From NCBI GenBank assembly GCA_963669155.1, contig OZ022594.1, forward strand, positions 6,293,179 through 6,357,178: 64,000 bases of DNA, in the 5' to 3' direction. Below are positions 23,101-32,899 of the stretch, one piece after another. A program made the translations under genes and the position numbers. Under the pieces are notes generated by a model. It was given only the letters and a program-made list of their open reading frames with translations, had not been told where the DNA came from and did no database searches. Positions within the stretch are counted from its first letter, which is position 1, and each line of letters begins with the position of its first letter. Origin of the DNA: Arbacia lixula (Eukaryota; Echinodermata; Echinoidea; Arbacioida; Arbaciidae).

Positions 23101-26100
23101 TCCACAATTACAGTTATTGAAGTCACCTACTTTTGCGATACTGTGATAAAATTAAACGATTTTGTGACAGCATCAGATGATTCATTTATGTCGCGCCCCA
23201 TTAACTTAGCCTATGTGCAGTACGCTGTCTAAGTTAATCCACCGTGTGAATACGGAACAGTGTATTTGATTTGAACAGAGCGACAATGCCATTGTAAAGA
23301 GGAAACATGTTTGTCGACTTGACGAAAGCATGTGAATGTCATAGTCGCAGTTGGCGGCGGCAGGCTTATTTGCACAGGGTATCCTTAAAGGGCCCCTGTC
23401 ATCAAAATATATGTTGACTTCTGTTGATGCCACTTAATATGTATATAACAAAATCACTAACTGTTCAATGGAAATATGTGTCCTATATTTTAAAATAATT
23501 TTTCTTTATTTTTTCTCAGCACTGATAAGCCCCGCCTCCAAAATATCCTCCAACTCACGATTCCCCCTGTGACATCATCAAGGGTAGAAACTAGCAGGAT
23601 AATAGGCATAATTAATGCACAAACTAAACATTGCAATGACTACCAGCAAGTGCTTATAATAGCATCACATAGCTAGCACATTTCTGACATAAGGAAATGA
23701 TTATTCCCACATGAAAGGTTGTTAGATAGTATTGTGTGAACACATGTGATGCTCTTGTGGGCAGGTGGAGGTAGTCATTGCAATGTTTAAGTTGTGCATA
23801 AATTCTGCTTATTATCCCGCTAATTTCTACCTTTGATGATGTCACAGGGGGAATCTTGAGTTGGAGGATATTTTGGAGGCGGGGCTTATCAGTGCTGAGA
23901 AAAAATAATGAAAAATTATTTTAAAATATAGGACACATATTTCCATTGAACAGTTAGTGATTTTGTTATATACATATTAAGTGGCATCAACAGAAGTCAA
24001 GATATATTTTGATGACAGGGGCCCTTTAAACAACAAGAACATTGCTTTTTGTGAGTGCCCTGCATTATCACCACAGTTGCTGTACCAAAGGATCCTACAA
24101 GGTTCCTATTTCTCTCCCAGGTACGGGTATGCAGGTATGTGGCTTAAAATGATTATGCTGAAAAGGAAAACAAGTGACAGGTGCTGGGTCAAAGGAACGC
24201 CCCACTACACCACGTCACTTCCATAGGTTTGTATGTTTGTATACATTATCCCTTTGAGCGTCCAACACAATGCTGCTTAATGGAATATTGTGCAGAGATG
24301 ATGAAACAACCCACACGTTAAAAGTATAGTGCTTGGTTTTAATAAAGGCAGGAAAATTAAAGAAACATATAAGTGAAAGATTGATGAGAAAGTTATGATC
24401 TGTTAAAATGTTGATTTTGTGACGTCACATGCGAGGTGCTCTCCTATATGTTGTGTACACTTTTTTTTATGCGCATCATATTACATTTGATACATCATTA
24501 GAAACACGTTTTCACAACCATACCTTCCTGAAATAAAATCTTTTATCAAAAACAGAAAAAGAGCAGTTTAAGGTATTATACAACACACAACATATGGGTG
24601 AGCACCTCGCACGTGGTGTCATAAAATTGAAATTTCAAACATCATAACTTTATTGTCCTTTGACGGATTTTCGTAAAACCTTCACTAATATGTTTCTTTC
24701 ACATTGTGCTTTTATTGAAACCAACTTAACTCCAGGGTAGACTATCCCTTTAGTTTTTAAGCGCTGTGTGGAAGTGATGTTATGTAATGGATTATTCCCC
24801 TGACAATCTGACACTCACAGGAGTGTAAGGGTTCGAGCCCAGTGACTGCCATCCGTATTTTCAGCAACAATTTGATATAGCTGCTCCGTACCTAGGATAG
24901 ATTGCACTGGTTACCGATTGACAAACGCATTCTGTTTAAGATCCTCTTCCTTGCCTTCAAAGCTCAGAACACCTCTGCACCATCATACCTTTCATCACTT
25001 CTTCAACCGTACATACCAGCCCGCACATTACGTTCACAACAACTCCTGCACGTCCCAAGGTCCCGCACGCAGTACTATGGGGAACGATCTTTCAGCAGCA
25101 TTGCACCAACCCTTTTTAATCAGCTTCCCGTTTCTCTCCGAACTGCTGCCACAACTGACTTATTCAAGAACCGCCTTAAAACATATTTGTTTGTGAAATA
25201 ACCATTTTGATTGTATTTAAGTTATATAGTTATGTTGTACCGTTACTTAATTGTATGATTTATTCGTAATATGTCCCTAGTAATATGTTCTGTGTATACT
25301 ATGCTTAATTATAGTTCCTGTAGTACATAATTTTTCTTGAAGTTATTTATTAGATGATGTAAAGCGCATAGAGATGTAACTATACATATAATGCGCTATA
25401 TAAGCACAATTTATTATTATTATTATTATAGAGATATGGACTTGGTATGATCCTTTGATGTAGTAACTTGGGGAATCACAATGCAGGGTCCTCATGAAAA
25501 GTAATGTTGCCGGTGATGTCCCTATCCTTAGGATCAATATTAGGACCTCTGATAAAAAGTACAGTTATTAAATAGCTTTTCCATTATATTTACGCCTTTC
25601 GATCGGTTCCATTCCGCCTACCTCCGTGGCCGTTGTTGTCCAAGTCCATGAAGTCGTTCTGGGACTCGTAGCCTTGAAGCTCGAAGGCACCGAGGTCGAC
25701 CTCGATGACATCATTGGTCTCGATGTCGATGGGAGACTGTCTCGTCCCGTTACAGTACCCCAGAGTCTTCCAATACGCTGGACCTGGGTTGTTATTCAAG
25801 AGAGGAGCTTATTAACGATAGTTTTCAGAAAGTCGTGTGTTTTACAGGTGCATATAGAGCACATGGAAATTTTACGTTGTAAATCTGAGGATCACTTCTT
25901 CTATCAACAATATAACTTGCCTGAGTTTGGAACAACATGGTAACAACTTATGTAAATATGGCTAAGGCTAATGAAACTTGAATGTCTTTGTTCTACAATA
26001 TTTTGAGGCAGATGAAGAAATATTCCGTTACTAATCAGCTAACTCACCAACAACATAACATATCGACCAAACAGCTAACCAGCCAACAAACGATTCACCT

Positions 26101-27686
26101 ACCAACCAGCCAGCTGATGTATGAAAAACCGTCCCCTAACAACCAACCATACGACGCATCATCAAGCTAATCATCAAACCATCAACATACAATCCAATAA
26201 CTCTCCAACCAATTGAACAAGCTACAAAATAAGGAGCCAAATCACACACCAAGTATCCCATTAACCAATTGATTAGTGTCCTGCCAACTAATCAAACAGT
26301 TACAACGCCACCAAACCAATCTACCGAACTACCAACCGACTAACCAACCAACCAATCAACCCACCAACCGACCATTCACTGATGAGCGATTACATAGCCA
26401 TCCGACCAACCAATCATTTACCGATCAGAGCATCTACCCGACCAACCGATAAACCCTTGAAACATCCAAAGAAGTCATTCATTAACTCACCAACCACCCG
26501 TTATTCAACGCATTAGCGAACCGACCAACCACCCATCCAACCATTCACTCAACCAAGCAACCAATCCACAAACCAACCCATCAAGCAAGCAGGCAGCAAG
26601 CAAGCAAGCAACCAAACAACCAACCAACGAACCAACCAACCAACCAACCAACCAATCAACCAACCAACTAACCAACTATCCATCCAATCAATTATCCGAC
26701 TCACCAGCACACTAACTAACCAACCAACCACTCAACCAAGCAACTAAACAACTCACTAACCGACAAACAGACAAATCAGTTATCCAAACAACGTCCCTGT
26801 CAACACGAAAACTAACCGACTGACTGACCCACCAACACAGCAACCCACCATCCGATTGACTAACCAAGCACCCACCCACCCAACCAACCAACCAACCAAC
26901 CAACCAACCAACCAACCAACCAACCAACCAACCAACCAATCAACCAACCAACCAACCAACCAACCAACCAACCAACCAACCAACCAACCAACCAACCAAC
27001 CAACCAACCAACCAACCAACCAACCAACCTCTCACGCAACTCACTCATCCCCAAAGAACTAAGTACAAATTCCCTCCGCAGCCAACCAATCCATTGAGGA
27101 ACCCATCAACGTACCATCAAACTAATCAAAAGATAAGCCAGGTGTGTCGGTACGTAAGTCTAAGTAAAGAAATCTTAGATTATAAAAATGAGTACGTGAC
27201 GTTCTCATACAATAATCCAAAATCGTAACGTTTCTATGTACCATTTCATTATGTATGCAACGTTTATGCACGTCATCCACCCATTGAACATTGAAACTGA
27301 ATCACTACATGCAGTAAGCCCATATGTAATAACGCGTTACATCATGAAAACGGCTCATTCGTAAGGAACGAGAAGCTTGTTCATCACTGGTGGTTATTGT
27401 TAGTGTGTTTTGCCATAACACTGCCATATCCGCTGTTAGCTTGCATGAAGGGACCACTAAAAATAAATGGGTGTTCAAGTATATAACTTTTCAAGTATAT
27501 TCATTGTACGCATTAGATCTTTATAATATTTATTCCATTCATTCACGGCCATCAAACTTGATGGATGTCTTTGTTACCGTGTTTAATGAGTTCAAGGTGA
27601 AGCTTGGGTCGATGAGATTTCATATCACACTACTTGCCTGTTTCTCCATGATATGTCCACGAAGCTGCAGCAAAAATAAAGAGAAA

Positions 27687-27720
<34 letters not shown>

Positions 27721-27820
27721 AAATATAAAAACAATGATTAATGCGAAGGAGATAGATGAATAGACACACATCGAGAATGGAAAGAATATATAGAAAGCAG
27801 AGGATGAGAGAGAGAGAGAG

Positions 27821-27867
<47 letters not shown>

Positions 27868-29692
27868 GAGAGAGAGAGGCGCCTCAACATATTTTTGAAA
27901 ATTACATACATTATATTATGCATTGTGTCATTAATCATTGATCAACCATTGCATCACAAAAGAAATATGTCAATTTACAACATCCAACATAATCTACAAC
28001 ATGAATATGTGTATATTCATATACAAAATTATTGGTGCCAAATACAAAATAATTAAGACGCCAGAAAATGTTTTACTCCACTTATGTACTATGATTATTG
28101 TCATCATTATCATCTCGTTCAGTACTTCTCATTTTTTTTTAATATATATGCGTGCCAGTGTGTGGGGCGGGGAGATGGAGGAGGGGGAGGGGGGGTGGGG
28201 TGGGATGGGGCGGTGCGCATACAAAGAAATCAGCCTGTCAAATAGGGCACCTTCCTCCCGTCATATTTCAATCCCGGCAACATAACAGGTTAGACATGTT
28301 GTAATGACCATTTCCAATGAATTAATCGACCCCTATCTTCAAAACAATCAGGGCCGTAGGATGTCCGACCAGCCTTCCTTGAGCCACCGGACACAACTGA
28401 CCCGACCACCAGCTGACCATGTCTATTCGCGGAACAAAAGCCTATGGTCATCCTTGATTGCACACCGATCAAACAAGGTGAACAGGAATTCCTGACAGCG
28501 GGAGGTCTTATCCATGGCCATTCAATAGTTAATTTTCAAAATGTTTTGTCAACAAGTTTCATCAACAAGTTTTGCTTTGAATACAGCTTAGGGTCGGGGT
28601 CGAAATGTCTGTAACCTGTATTTAAAAAGTCTGGATTTGAAAAAGTCTTGTTTCTGAATTTGTTTTTAAACTTGTTTTGAACCTCAGAATAAAAAGCAAC
28701 AGAAAAGAATATCGTCATCTCTACGGACAGACATCAGACTGTAAAAATGCATTGGTTGAACTACGACCAAATATAAATTTAAACCTGTTCAATGTGGTGT
28801 ATCACGTGTTTAATCAATCTATAGTCTAAACATTTGGTGTTAAACATTGGACTCCTAATCATCTCATACCCAAAGACCGAACACTTGACCACTCGAATCC
28901 AGAAGACATTGAACAGAAAAAACATAACTTGATAACACCACATTCTGGAAGTTAAATAAATATTAAACGCCCCATGTTTGTAAAACACTATTGTGAATTG
29001 AAGGGATAATTCACCCTGGCAAAAACATTAAAGAACGATATAAGTGAAGATTTGACAAAGATGTTTGATGTTGAAGTTTTCACCTGTGCGTTTGGTATAT
29101 CATTAGAAACATGTTTTTACACACATAATTATCCTCACGAGCCATCGGCTTTCTGGTGATGCTTTATATTCATTGTTCATGAAAGTTGTTTATTCTTGTT
29201 TGTTAAATGAATAAAGAATTGAATTGAATTGAAATACCGCTAAAAAAATAATGTATTTCGTCATCAAAGAACAAACAAAAAAGAAGCAATTTATGGAAAA
29301 AGAAGTACACAACATTTCGGAGAACACCTCGCAGGTAACTTCACAAAATCAGAACTTTTAACAACCATTACTTTCTCATGTTTTCACTACTTTTCGTCAT
29401 ACCTTCACTAATATGTTTCTTTTGTCTTTCTGCTTTTATCAAAAGCAACTAATTATTAGTGTGGATAATCCCTTTAACATGAGGCTAACAGTTTGCATAC
29501 ATAACAAAATGCGCCTCTATCATTATGTTAAAGCTGCTCTGTATGCCTTGTGTGTGTAGTAGTACCTGTGCTAAAATTCGACAGGGGCACATAAAACGTT
29601 GATATAACATTTATGGCTCCGCACTTACCTCCAAAACACGGGGAAAGCAGACACAAGTGTACACCGAGCACCACGATCAGGAAAGATGTCAT
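16247..29692 (-). CDS. Secreted alpha-carbonic anhydrase with C-terminal extension (7 coding exons, 364 aa)
   Basis: This gene encodes a zinc enzyme that interconverts CO2 and bicarbonate. Exons, read downward: 29692-29629, 25783-25622, 21749-21592, 20041-19943, 18923-18681, 17549-17414, 16479-16247. They total 1095 nt, all junctions are GT/AG and the frame stays open to a TAA. Residues 1-21 form a hydrophobic signal peptide. The catalytic domain spans about 23-275. It has zinc ligands H105, H107 (FHFHWG) and H130 (VHMVHY), proton shuttle H74 (NNGH), E117 and E128 (CA II E106 and E117), and gatekeeper T219. C32 and C223 match the disulfide of extracellular isoforms. NGT at 33 and NGS at 215 are possible N-glycosylation sites. 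Residues about 280-364 form a helical, basic, Cys-containing tail that normal alpha-CAs lack. I see no TM segment or GPI signal, so a secreted enzyme is inferred. A role in biomineralisation is plausible in an echinoderm but not shown. Confidence 0.93.
16786..16872. repeat. (C)n-(CT)n tract in carbonic anhydrase intron 6
   Basis: CCCCTCTC is followed by about 30 CT units. Confidence 0.97.
17414..17549 (-). CDS. Carbonic anhydrase exon 6 (end of catalytic domain)
   Basis: Residues 243-287 plus one base. It begins LEKFRNVYG and contains DNFRP, the conserved last segment of the alpha-CA fold. It then continues past the usual end of the domain into the C-terminal tail. The donor is GAAG|GTATGT, phase 1. 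Confidence 0.93.
17883..17961. repeat. (CAT)n microsatellite in carbonic anhydrase intron 5
   Basis: There are about 26 CAT units with a few CATTAT variants. Confidence 0.97.
18430..18605. repeat. Palindromic element in carbonic anhydrase intron 5
   Basis: AGGGAATAACGGACACTGAC...TGGCTGCCAGT...GGGTACATGTAG is mirrored by CTACATGTACCC...ACTGGCAGCCA...AGTGTCCGGTATTCCCT. The arms are about 65 bp. A partial third copy (ACTGTCCGGTATT) follows at 18600-18640. Confidence 0.85.
18681..18923 (-). CDS. Carbonic anhydrase exon 5 (active-site Thr, second disulfide Cys)
   Basis: Residues 162-242, phase 0 at both ends. It holds [17 protein letters not shown], where T219 is the gatekeeper Thr199 equivalent. 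CA II has Thr and Pro at 200 and 202, but Val220 and Asn222 occur here. C223 pairs with C32. The donor is CAG|GTAGGC. Confidence 0.95.
19480..19520. repeat. 15-bp tandem repeat (GGACGCGYGTTACTA)
   Basis: There are about 2.5 CpG-rich copies in carbonic anhydrase intron 4. Confidence 0.7.
19943..20041 (-). CDS. Carbonic anhydrase exon 4 (third zinc histidine)
   Basis: Residues 129-161, phase 0 at both ends. VHMVHYSD supplies H130, and the conserved strand [10 protein letters not shown] follows. The polypyrimidine tract and acceptor (cccttctcag) lie just 35 bp from a 350-bp trinucleotide array. Confidence 0.95.
20076..20424. repeat. (ACT)n trinucleotide array, 350 bp, beside a splice acceptor
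   Basis: ACT units carry scattered ACC, GCT, TCT and ACA variants. It lies in carbonic anhydrase intron 3, with its edge 35 bp from the exon 4 acceptor. The long poly-Thr and poly-Val frames across it are artefacts. Confidence 0.97.
20430..20620. repeat. Diverged relative of the 21140 repeat
   Basis: It shares TCTCTGCAATCTGATTGGTT with 21145-21170. It also contains a CGATATCAACA triplication at 20508-20545. Confidence 0.6.
21140..21300. repeat. Tandem perfect palindromes (GCATCCGGTAATTACCGGATGC)
   Basis: A 28-bp perfect palindrome spans 21170-21197. A near-identical one (one base changed) spans 21211-21238, and a half copy spans 21246-21260. All lie in carbonic anhydrase intron 3. Confidence 0.9.
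21318..21482. repeat. Long hairpin element in carbonic anhydrase intron 3
   Basis: GATGCACAGGTTT...GTGGGTCAGTAGGA and its complement flank a GGCTTCGCC centre. The arms are about 75 bp. Confidence 0.88.
21592..21749 (-). CDS. Carbonic anhydrase exon 3 (first two zinc histidines)
   Basis: Residues 76-128. QFHFHWGS gives H105 and H107, and SEHTVDG gives E117 and H118. The exon ends in phase 0 after PAE with donor GAG|GTACGA. A degenerate TTCCATTTCATC array begins only about 25 bp upstream of its acceptor. Confidence 0.95.
21775..22140. repeat. Degenerate TTCCATTTCATC array
   Basis: Roughly 10- and 20-bp units of CATTTCCATTTCATCT occur in carbonic anhydrase intron 2, starting about 25 bp from the exon 3 acceptor. 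Confidence 0.9.
22141..23384. other. Carbonic anhydrase intron 2, largely anonymous
   Basis: 22265-22350 carries the dispersed AACCCTTTGTGTGC...AAAATGCACAC motif, also present near 32035 and 56800. The 134-codon plus-strand frame here overlaps that repeat and is not supported as a gene. Confidence 0.5.
23389..24025. mobile_element. TTAA foldback MITE (family C), copy 2
   Basis: TTAA at 23385-23388 and 24026-24029 flanks AGGGCCCCTGTCATCAAAAT and its exact terminal complement. The arms are about 240 bp, better preserved than in copy 1. It lies in carbonic anhydrase intron 2. Confidence 0.95.
24309..24752 (+). mobile_element. TTAA-type MITE (family A), near-complete
   Basis: Inverted arms run TGACGTCACATGCGAGGTGC to GCACCTCGCACGTGG, with a right terminus of CAGGGTAGACTATCCCTTTA. 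It lies in carbonic anhydrase intron 2. Confidence 0.9.
24898..25435 (+). mobile_element. 5'-truncated L2/CR1-like LINE 3' end
   Basis: An open frame (24902-25201) encodes the C-terminus of ORF2: [37 protein letters not shown] and [10 protein letters not shown], then a stop. A short 3' UTR (GTAAAGCGC...GCGCTATATAA) and a (TTA)n tail follow at 25415-25433. That is the standard L2 ending. It lies in carbonic anhydrase intron 2, in antisense orientation, and has no RT catalytic domain. Confidence 0.9.
25622..25783 (-). CDS. Carbonic anhydrase exon 2 (QSPIDI and NNGH motifs)
   Basis: Residues 22-75. The exon carries the family signature QSPIDI (37-42), C32 of the predicted disulfide, an NGT sequon at 33-35 and NNGH with the proton-shuttle H74. 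The acceptor ends in CCCAG, the donor is GGAG|GTAGGC, and both ends are phase 1. Confidence 0.95.
26015..27037. repeat. (CCAA)n tetranucleotide array, about 1 kb
   Basis: It is highly degenerate at 26015-26880 (ACCAACCAACTAAC variants) and pure (CAAC)n at 26881-27027. It lies in carbonic anhydrase intron 1. The purity gradient suggests an active core with an ageing flank. Confidence 0.96.
27040..27680. other. Carbonic anhydrase intron 1, anonymous
   Basis: No gene is seen. 27250-27370 may be a distant relative of the repeat at 53860-54000 (GAAACTGAATC...GAAAACGGCT). Confidence 0.4.
27681..27879. repeat. (GA)n microsatellites (two tracts)
   Basis: The tracts are 27689-27718 and 27805-27879, separated by anonymous sequence. 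Confidence 0.96.
28160..28213. repeat. G-rich tract with quadruplex potential
   Basis: The plus strand has many G3-G7 runs separated by single A or T bases. Confidence 0.85.
28215..29000. other. Carbonic anhydrase intron 1, anonymous
   Basis: No gene or repeat is recognised. Confidence 0.5.
29002..29477 (+). mobile_element. TTAA-type MITE (family A) with a nested LINE tail
   Basis: AGGGATAATTCACCCTGG at the left, and GTGGATAATCCCT with TTAA at 29474-29477 at the right. The internal segment 29132-29233 is absent from the other copies. It ends in ATAAAGAATTGAATTGAATT, like the 3' tail of a severely 5'-truncated LINE or SINE. Confidence 0.85.
29629..29692 (-). CDS. Carbonic anhydrase exon 1: start codon and signal peptide
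   Basis: The exon encodes [21 protein letters not shown] plus one base of codon 22 (phase 1 donor, G|GTAAGT). The ATG at 29692 is chosen because it directly precedes the hydrophobic core. The upstream in-frame codons are charged and look like 5' UTR. An additional untranslated exon cannot be excluded. Confidence 0.85.
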
Positions 29693-29836
29693 GATGATGG
29701 CCTTCTCTTCAGTCGTATAACTCTGTTGATGATAATTATAGTTTAATTCATTACTCATAACATCGCATACATGTATCACGTAATCATGAAAATCTGCCTT
29801 ATGAGAGTATTGAAATTAGTCATGTTAGTAAAATGA

Positions 29837-29892
29837 GAAAGAGAGAAGGCGAGAGAGTGAGAGAGAGAGAGAGAGGGAGAGAGAGAAAGAGT

Positions 29893-29944
<52 letters not shown>

Positions 29945-29957
29945 GAGAGAGAGAAAG
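29837..29957. repeat. (GA)n microsatellite upstream of the carbonic anhydrase gene
   Basis: It is about 120 bp, interrupted by GGGA and AAAG units, and lies about 150 bp upstream of the start codon. Confidence 0.96.
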
Positions 29958-30660
29958 AACTTGAAAGCATGCATTAGGTAATCATGAGTTTGAAAATTAA
30001 AAATATCATGCATTATTCAAATGTAACGGACAACGGAAATTGCAAATGTCGCTATTATTCGCGATAACAGCTCCGACACGTCCTTGCATGGTGACAATTT
30101 CCTGTTTATTTCATCGAAATATACCAACCTAATCGAGGAGTTTAACCCTGTTTTACTTGTGACTTCAGTCACATATTGCATGAAAATAAAGACTCATCAA
30201 TGGAAGTGTGAGCAAACGTGGACAAATATGACACAAATGATGGCCAAGTTATCTTAACCGTTCCTCATATTGGCAACAGCTGTATGATGCCATAAAATTA
30301 TTCCAGCTAAGCATGTATTACATCCTATGGGCAAAACACCTGTAATCCCCACTGAATTGAAATGTTTAATATGTTTTTGTATGAGTTTATGAAAAGAAAA
30401 CACTTTAACCAAATGTAATAGAGATCCCTCGTCTACACACTATAGCCTCATTCATTATTTAGCAGTTTTTCACTGTGCTATTTCTGGAGAAAAAAAATCT
30501 AACCCATTTATATTTTTGTCAATTTTACTCAAACTCGTGCCAATCTGGGCTTTTCCCAATACTGTTATTGACAGATTTCTTTTTATCAGATGGAAAGAAA
30601 TTCCTTTTAACCCTGTCCTCAATTGGACACACACCCGTACATTTGAGAGTATTTGGATTT
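29958..30660. other. Anonymous sequence upstream of the carbonic anhydrase gene
   Basis: No gene is seen. The promoter should lie near here or within an unseen 5' UTR intron, but I find no convincing core element. Confidence 0.4.
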
Positions 30661-30900
30661 CCACGACCGTGACTGTGACTGTGACTGTGGCTGTGACTGT
30701 GACTGTGAATGTTACTGTGACTGTGACGTGAATGTAACTGTGACTGTGAATGTAATTGTGAATGTAAATGTGACTGTGAATGTAACTGTGAATGTGACTA
30801 TAAATGTAACTGTGACTGTGACTGTGAATGTAACTGTGACTGTGAATGTAACTGTGTCTGTACATGTTACTGTGTTGTGACTGTGAATCTAACTGTGACA
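30661..30900. repeat. TGTGAC/TGTAAC hexamer array
   Basis: There are about 38 hexamers of GACTGT, AATGTA and AATGTG variants. The frames reading Val-Thr repeats are artefacts. Confidence 0.95.
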
Positions 30901-32034
30901 GGTGCTCTTAACTATATACGATATATACGTGATTGCGTCGCGACCACCTGTATGTTGCAATATAACATGCCTATTCACGTCACAGTCGCAATAAAGGCAA
31001 TCTAAAACTCCCTATCATGGATGTTCCAGAGCTAATTTGAATTCAAACTTCCTCAGTCCCACATATCGATATTAGCATGTCAATTATAGCACTCGGTATT
31101 GCCCTCGGGACTAAGAGAGGGCATCTGCGGGTCAAAGAAGGTACCGCTAAAGTGGTAGGCCCACTGCTGAGCGACAAAAGCCCTGTCACGCATGTTCCCC
31201 TATGATGCAGGGTAATATCGCTAGTTTATGGGAAACCCTCTACAAAATGAGCTGTAATTTGCTATTCTGAGAAATACCCCACTAAATACATTTGAACTTT
31301 TGTCGATAGTTTCACGAAACATAAATTGAGGATATTGCACCTGGGGGATAATGCAAGCCTCGCTTTTTATAGGCTCCCACTCTTACATTTGTAACATATT
31401 TCGATAAACGTTCAATAATGATTCATGACTAATATTATGTATGTGTATCATCTTTTTTTTTTTTAAATTTCTGTTTATATTTATATACATATATGAATAT
31501 AACCATGTATTCATGTCACAAAACTGTATCTTTTATGTCCCTGTGTTTTTTTTTATATAAAGTGAGGAAATAAAACAAAAACATTTGAATTCAAACACAT
31601 ACTGACAATTTTATGCTTTTTCTTTTTGTTTCTACTATTAGAGTATTTTAGGATAATATAAATTCAAAATGATAACGCAATTTATTGTTGTACACGTTAC
31701 GTATTGTACATGCTAAGCGACCTGTTATGATGTGTAAATTATTGTACGTTTATTCATGTTTCTATAATAATGTGCCTCTAACATCATATATGGTGTTTGT
31801 GAGAATTGACTGAGTCAATTGACCTCGTTTATTAAGCAAACAGCATTGCACTTGAACTCCATATGCCCTGTAATTAAACCCGCAATCCTTTGTAATTCAC
31901 CTTTCCAAGTACGCACACTCACCCATGAACGACCACATACCTACGCACTAAAGACATGTTTCCGGTTTCTGTTTTAGTACAGATAATGGAGGTGAGCTAT
32001 TTCTTGCGAATTCAAACTTTTCTCCGTGGAAAGG
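30901..32034. other. Anonymous sequence
   Basis: No gene is seen. The stretch is AT-rich from 31430 onward. Confidence 0.5.
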
Positions 32035-32120
32035 AATTTAACCCTTCCTGTGTGCCAGATGGAATACTGCTCATTGGGATTTGTGGTGGCAAAATGCACG
32101 CCTGACATCAAAAGAGTTAA
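32035..32120. repeat. Dispersed short repeat (TTAACCCTT...GTGTGCCAGA...AAAATGCAC)
   Basis: It shares ordered blocks with 22265-22350 and 56800-56870. Confidence 0.6.
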
Positions 32121-32639
32121 GCCGGTATTCACATTCTAGGAAGTCATGAGCGAGTCATCTTTTCAGACAGCGAGAACAATATATTCCTCTCAAAGAATAT
32201 GCCGCTTTTACGGTTTCAATACACGATCATTCACTCGTGTAGTGCGACGAAATGTATTTGATGAGTTAACAAAAGTGACGACCTTTTCTTGTAATAATGG
32301 CAGCTTGATTGATGGTGGCATGATTAATTTTAAGAAAATCCTCAACAAATAAGTGTACTCTTCAAGGTTTGACCTTATTGTTTCTAGCCCTGTCCGTGTA
32401 TGTAAATGCATGACCTTATCACTAAGTAGGGCAAAATTTCCACAGTGCACTCCACGACCATCTACATCTTTTTGTCATGAACTTTTCAACAAATTTGGAA
32501 ACTGAAGTTAGATCGATAATACTATTTGTGTGTTGCTGCACAACACAGATCAGACAAACACGCATGAAAAGCCACTCCATTTTTTTTATGGCACACATGT
32601 TATTAAAGCTCTATTAGTTATATTCTACAGCCCGATATT

Positions 32640-32720
32640 TTTTATTTTTTTTTATTTCACGTTTTATTTAGACAGGGTAGTCCTTTAAGTCTCGAGGACT
32701 GCTTTCCAAAGGAACCTTGT
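32640..32720 (-). mobile_element. Probable CR1/L2-like LINE 3' UTR end
   Basis: The minus strand reads TTCCTTTGGAAAGCAGTCCT...AAGGACTACCCTGTCTAAAT then an A/T-rich tail. I recognise this style of LINE 3' end but no coding part remains. Confidence 0.45.
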
Positions 32721-32875
32721 GATACAAATCACGTAAACATAATCAAATATGTAACATTCAAATACAATGAATACAAAGACGAAAGAAAACAATGACTTTG
32801 ACTAACAAAGAGAACACACATTTGAGAAAAAAAAAGATAAAAAGAAGTCACGCAAATGCGTCTGTGACTTAGTGA

Positions 32876-32898
32876 CCCCCCCCCCCCCCCCCCCCCCC
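32876..32898. repeat. Poly-C tract (C23)
   Basis: This is a pure run of C on the plus strand. Confidence 0.97.
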
Positions 32899-32899
32899 G

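Noticed and set aside
24820..24850. GGTTCGAGCCC, resembling a tRNA or SINE B box
   Set aside because: No matching A box, acceptor stem or anticodon arm could be folded around it.
26780..27062. GWLVGWLV repeat reading frames resembling a membrane protein
   Set aside because: They arise from the (CCAA)n array; the periodicity is purely microsatellite.
30653..30880. Val-Thr and Cys-Asp repeat reading frames
   Set aside because: They are products of the TGTGAC hexamer array.
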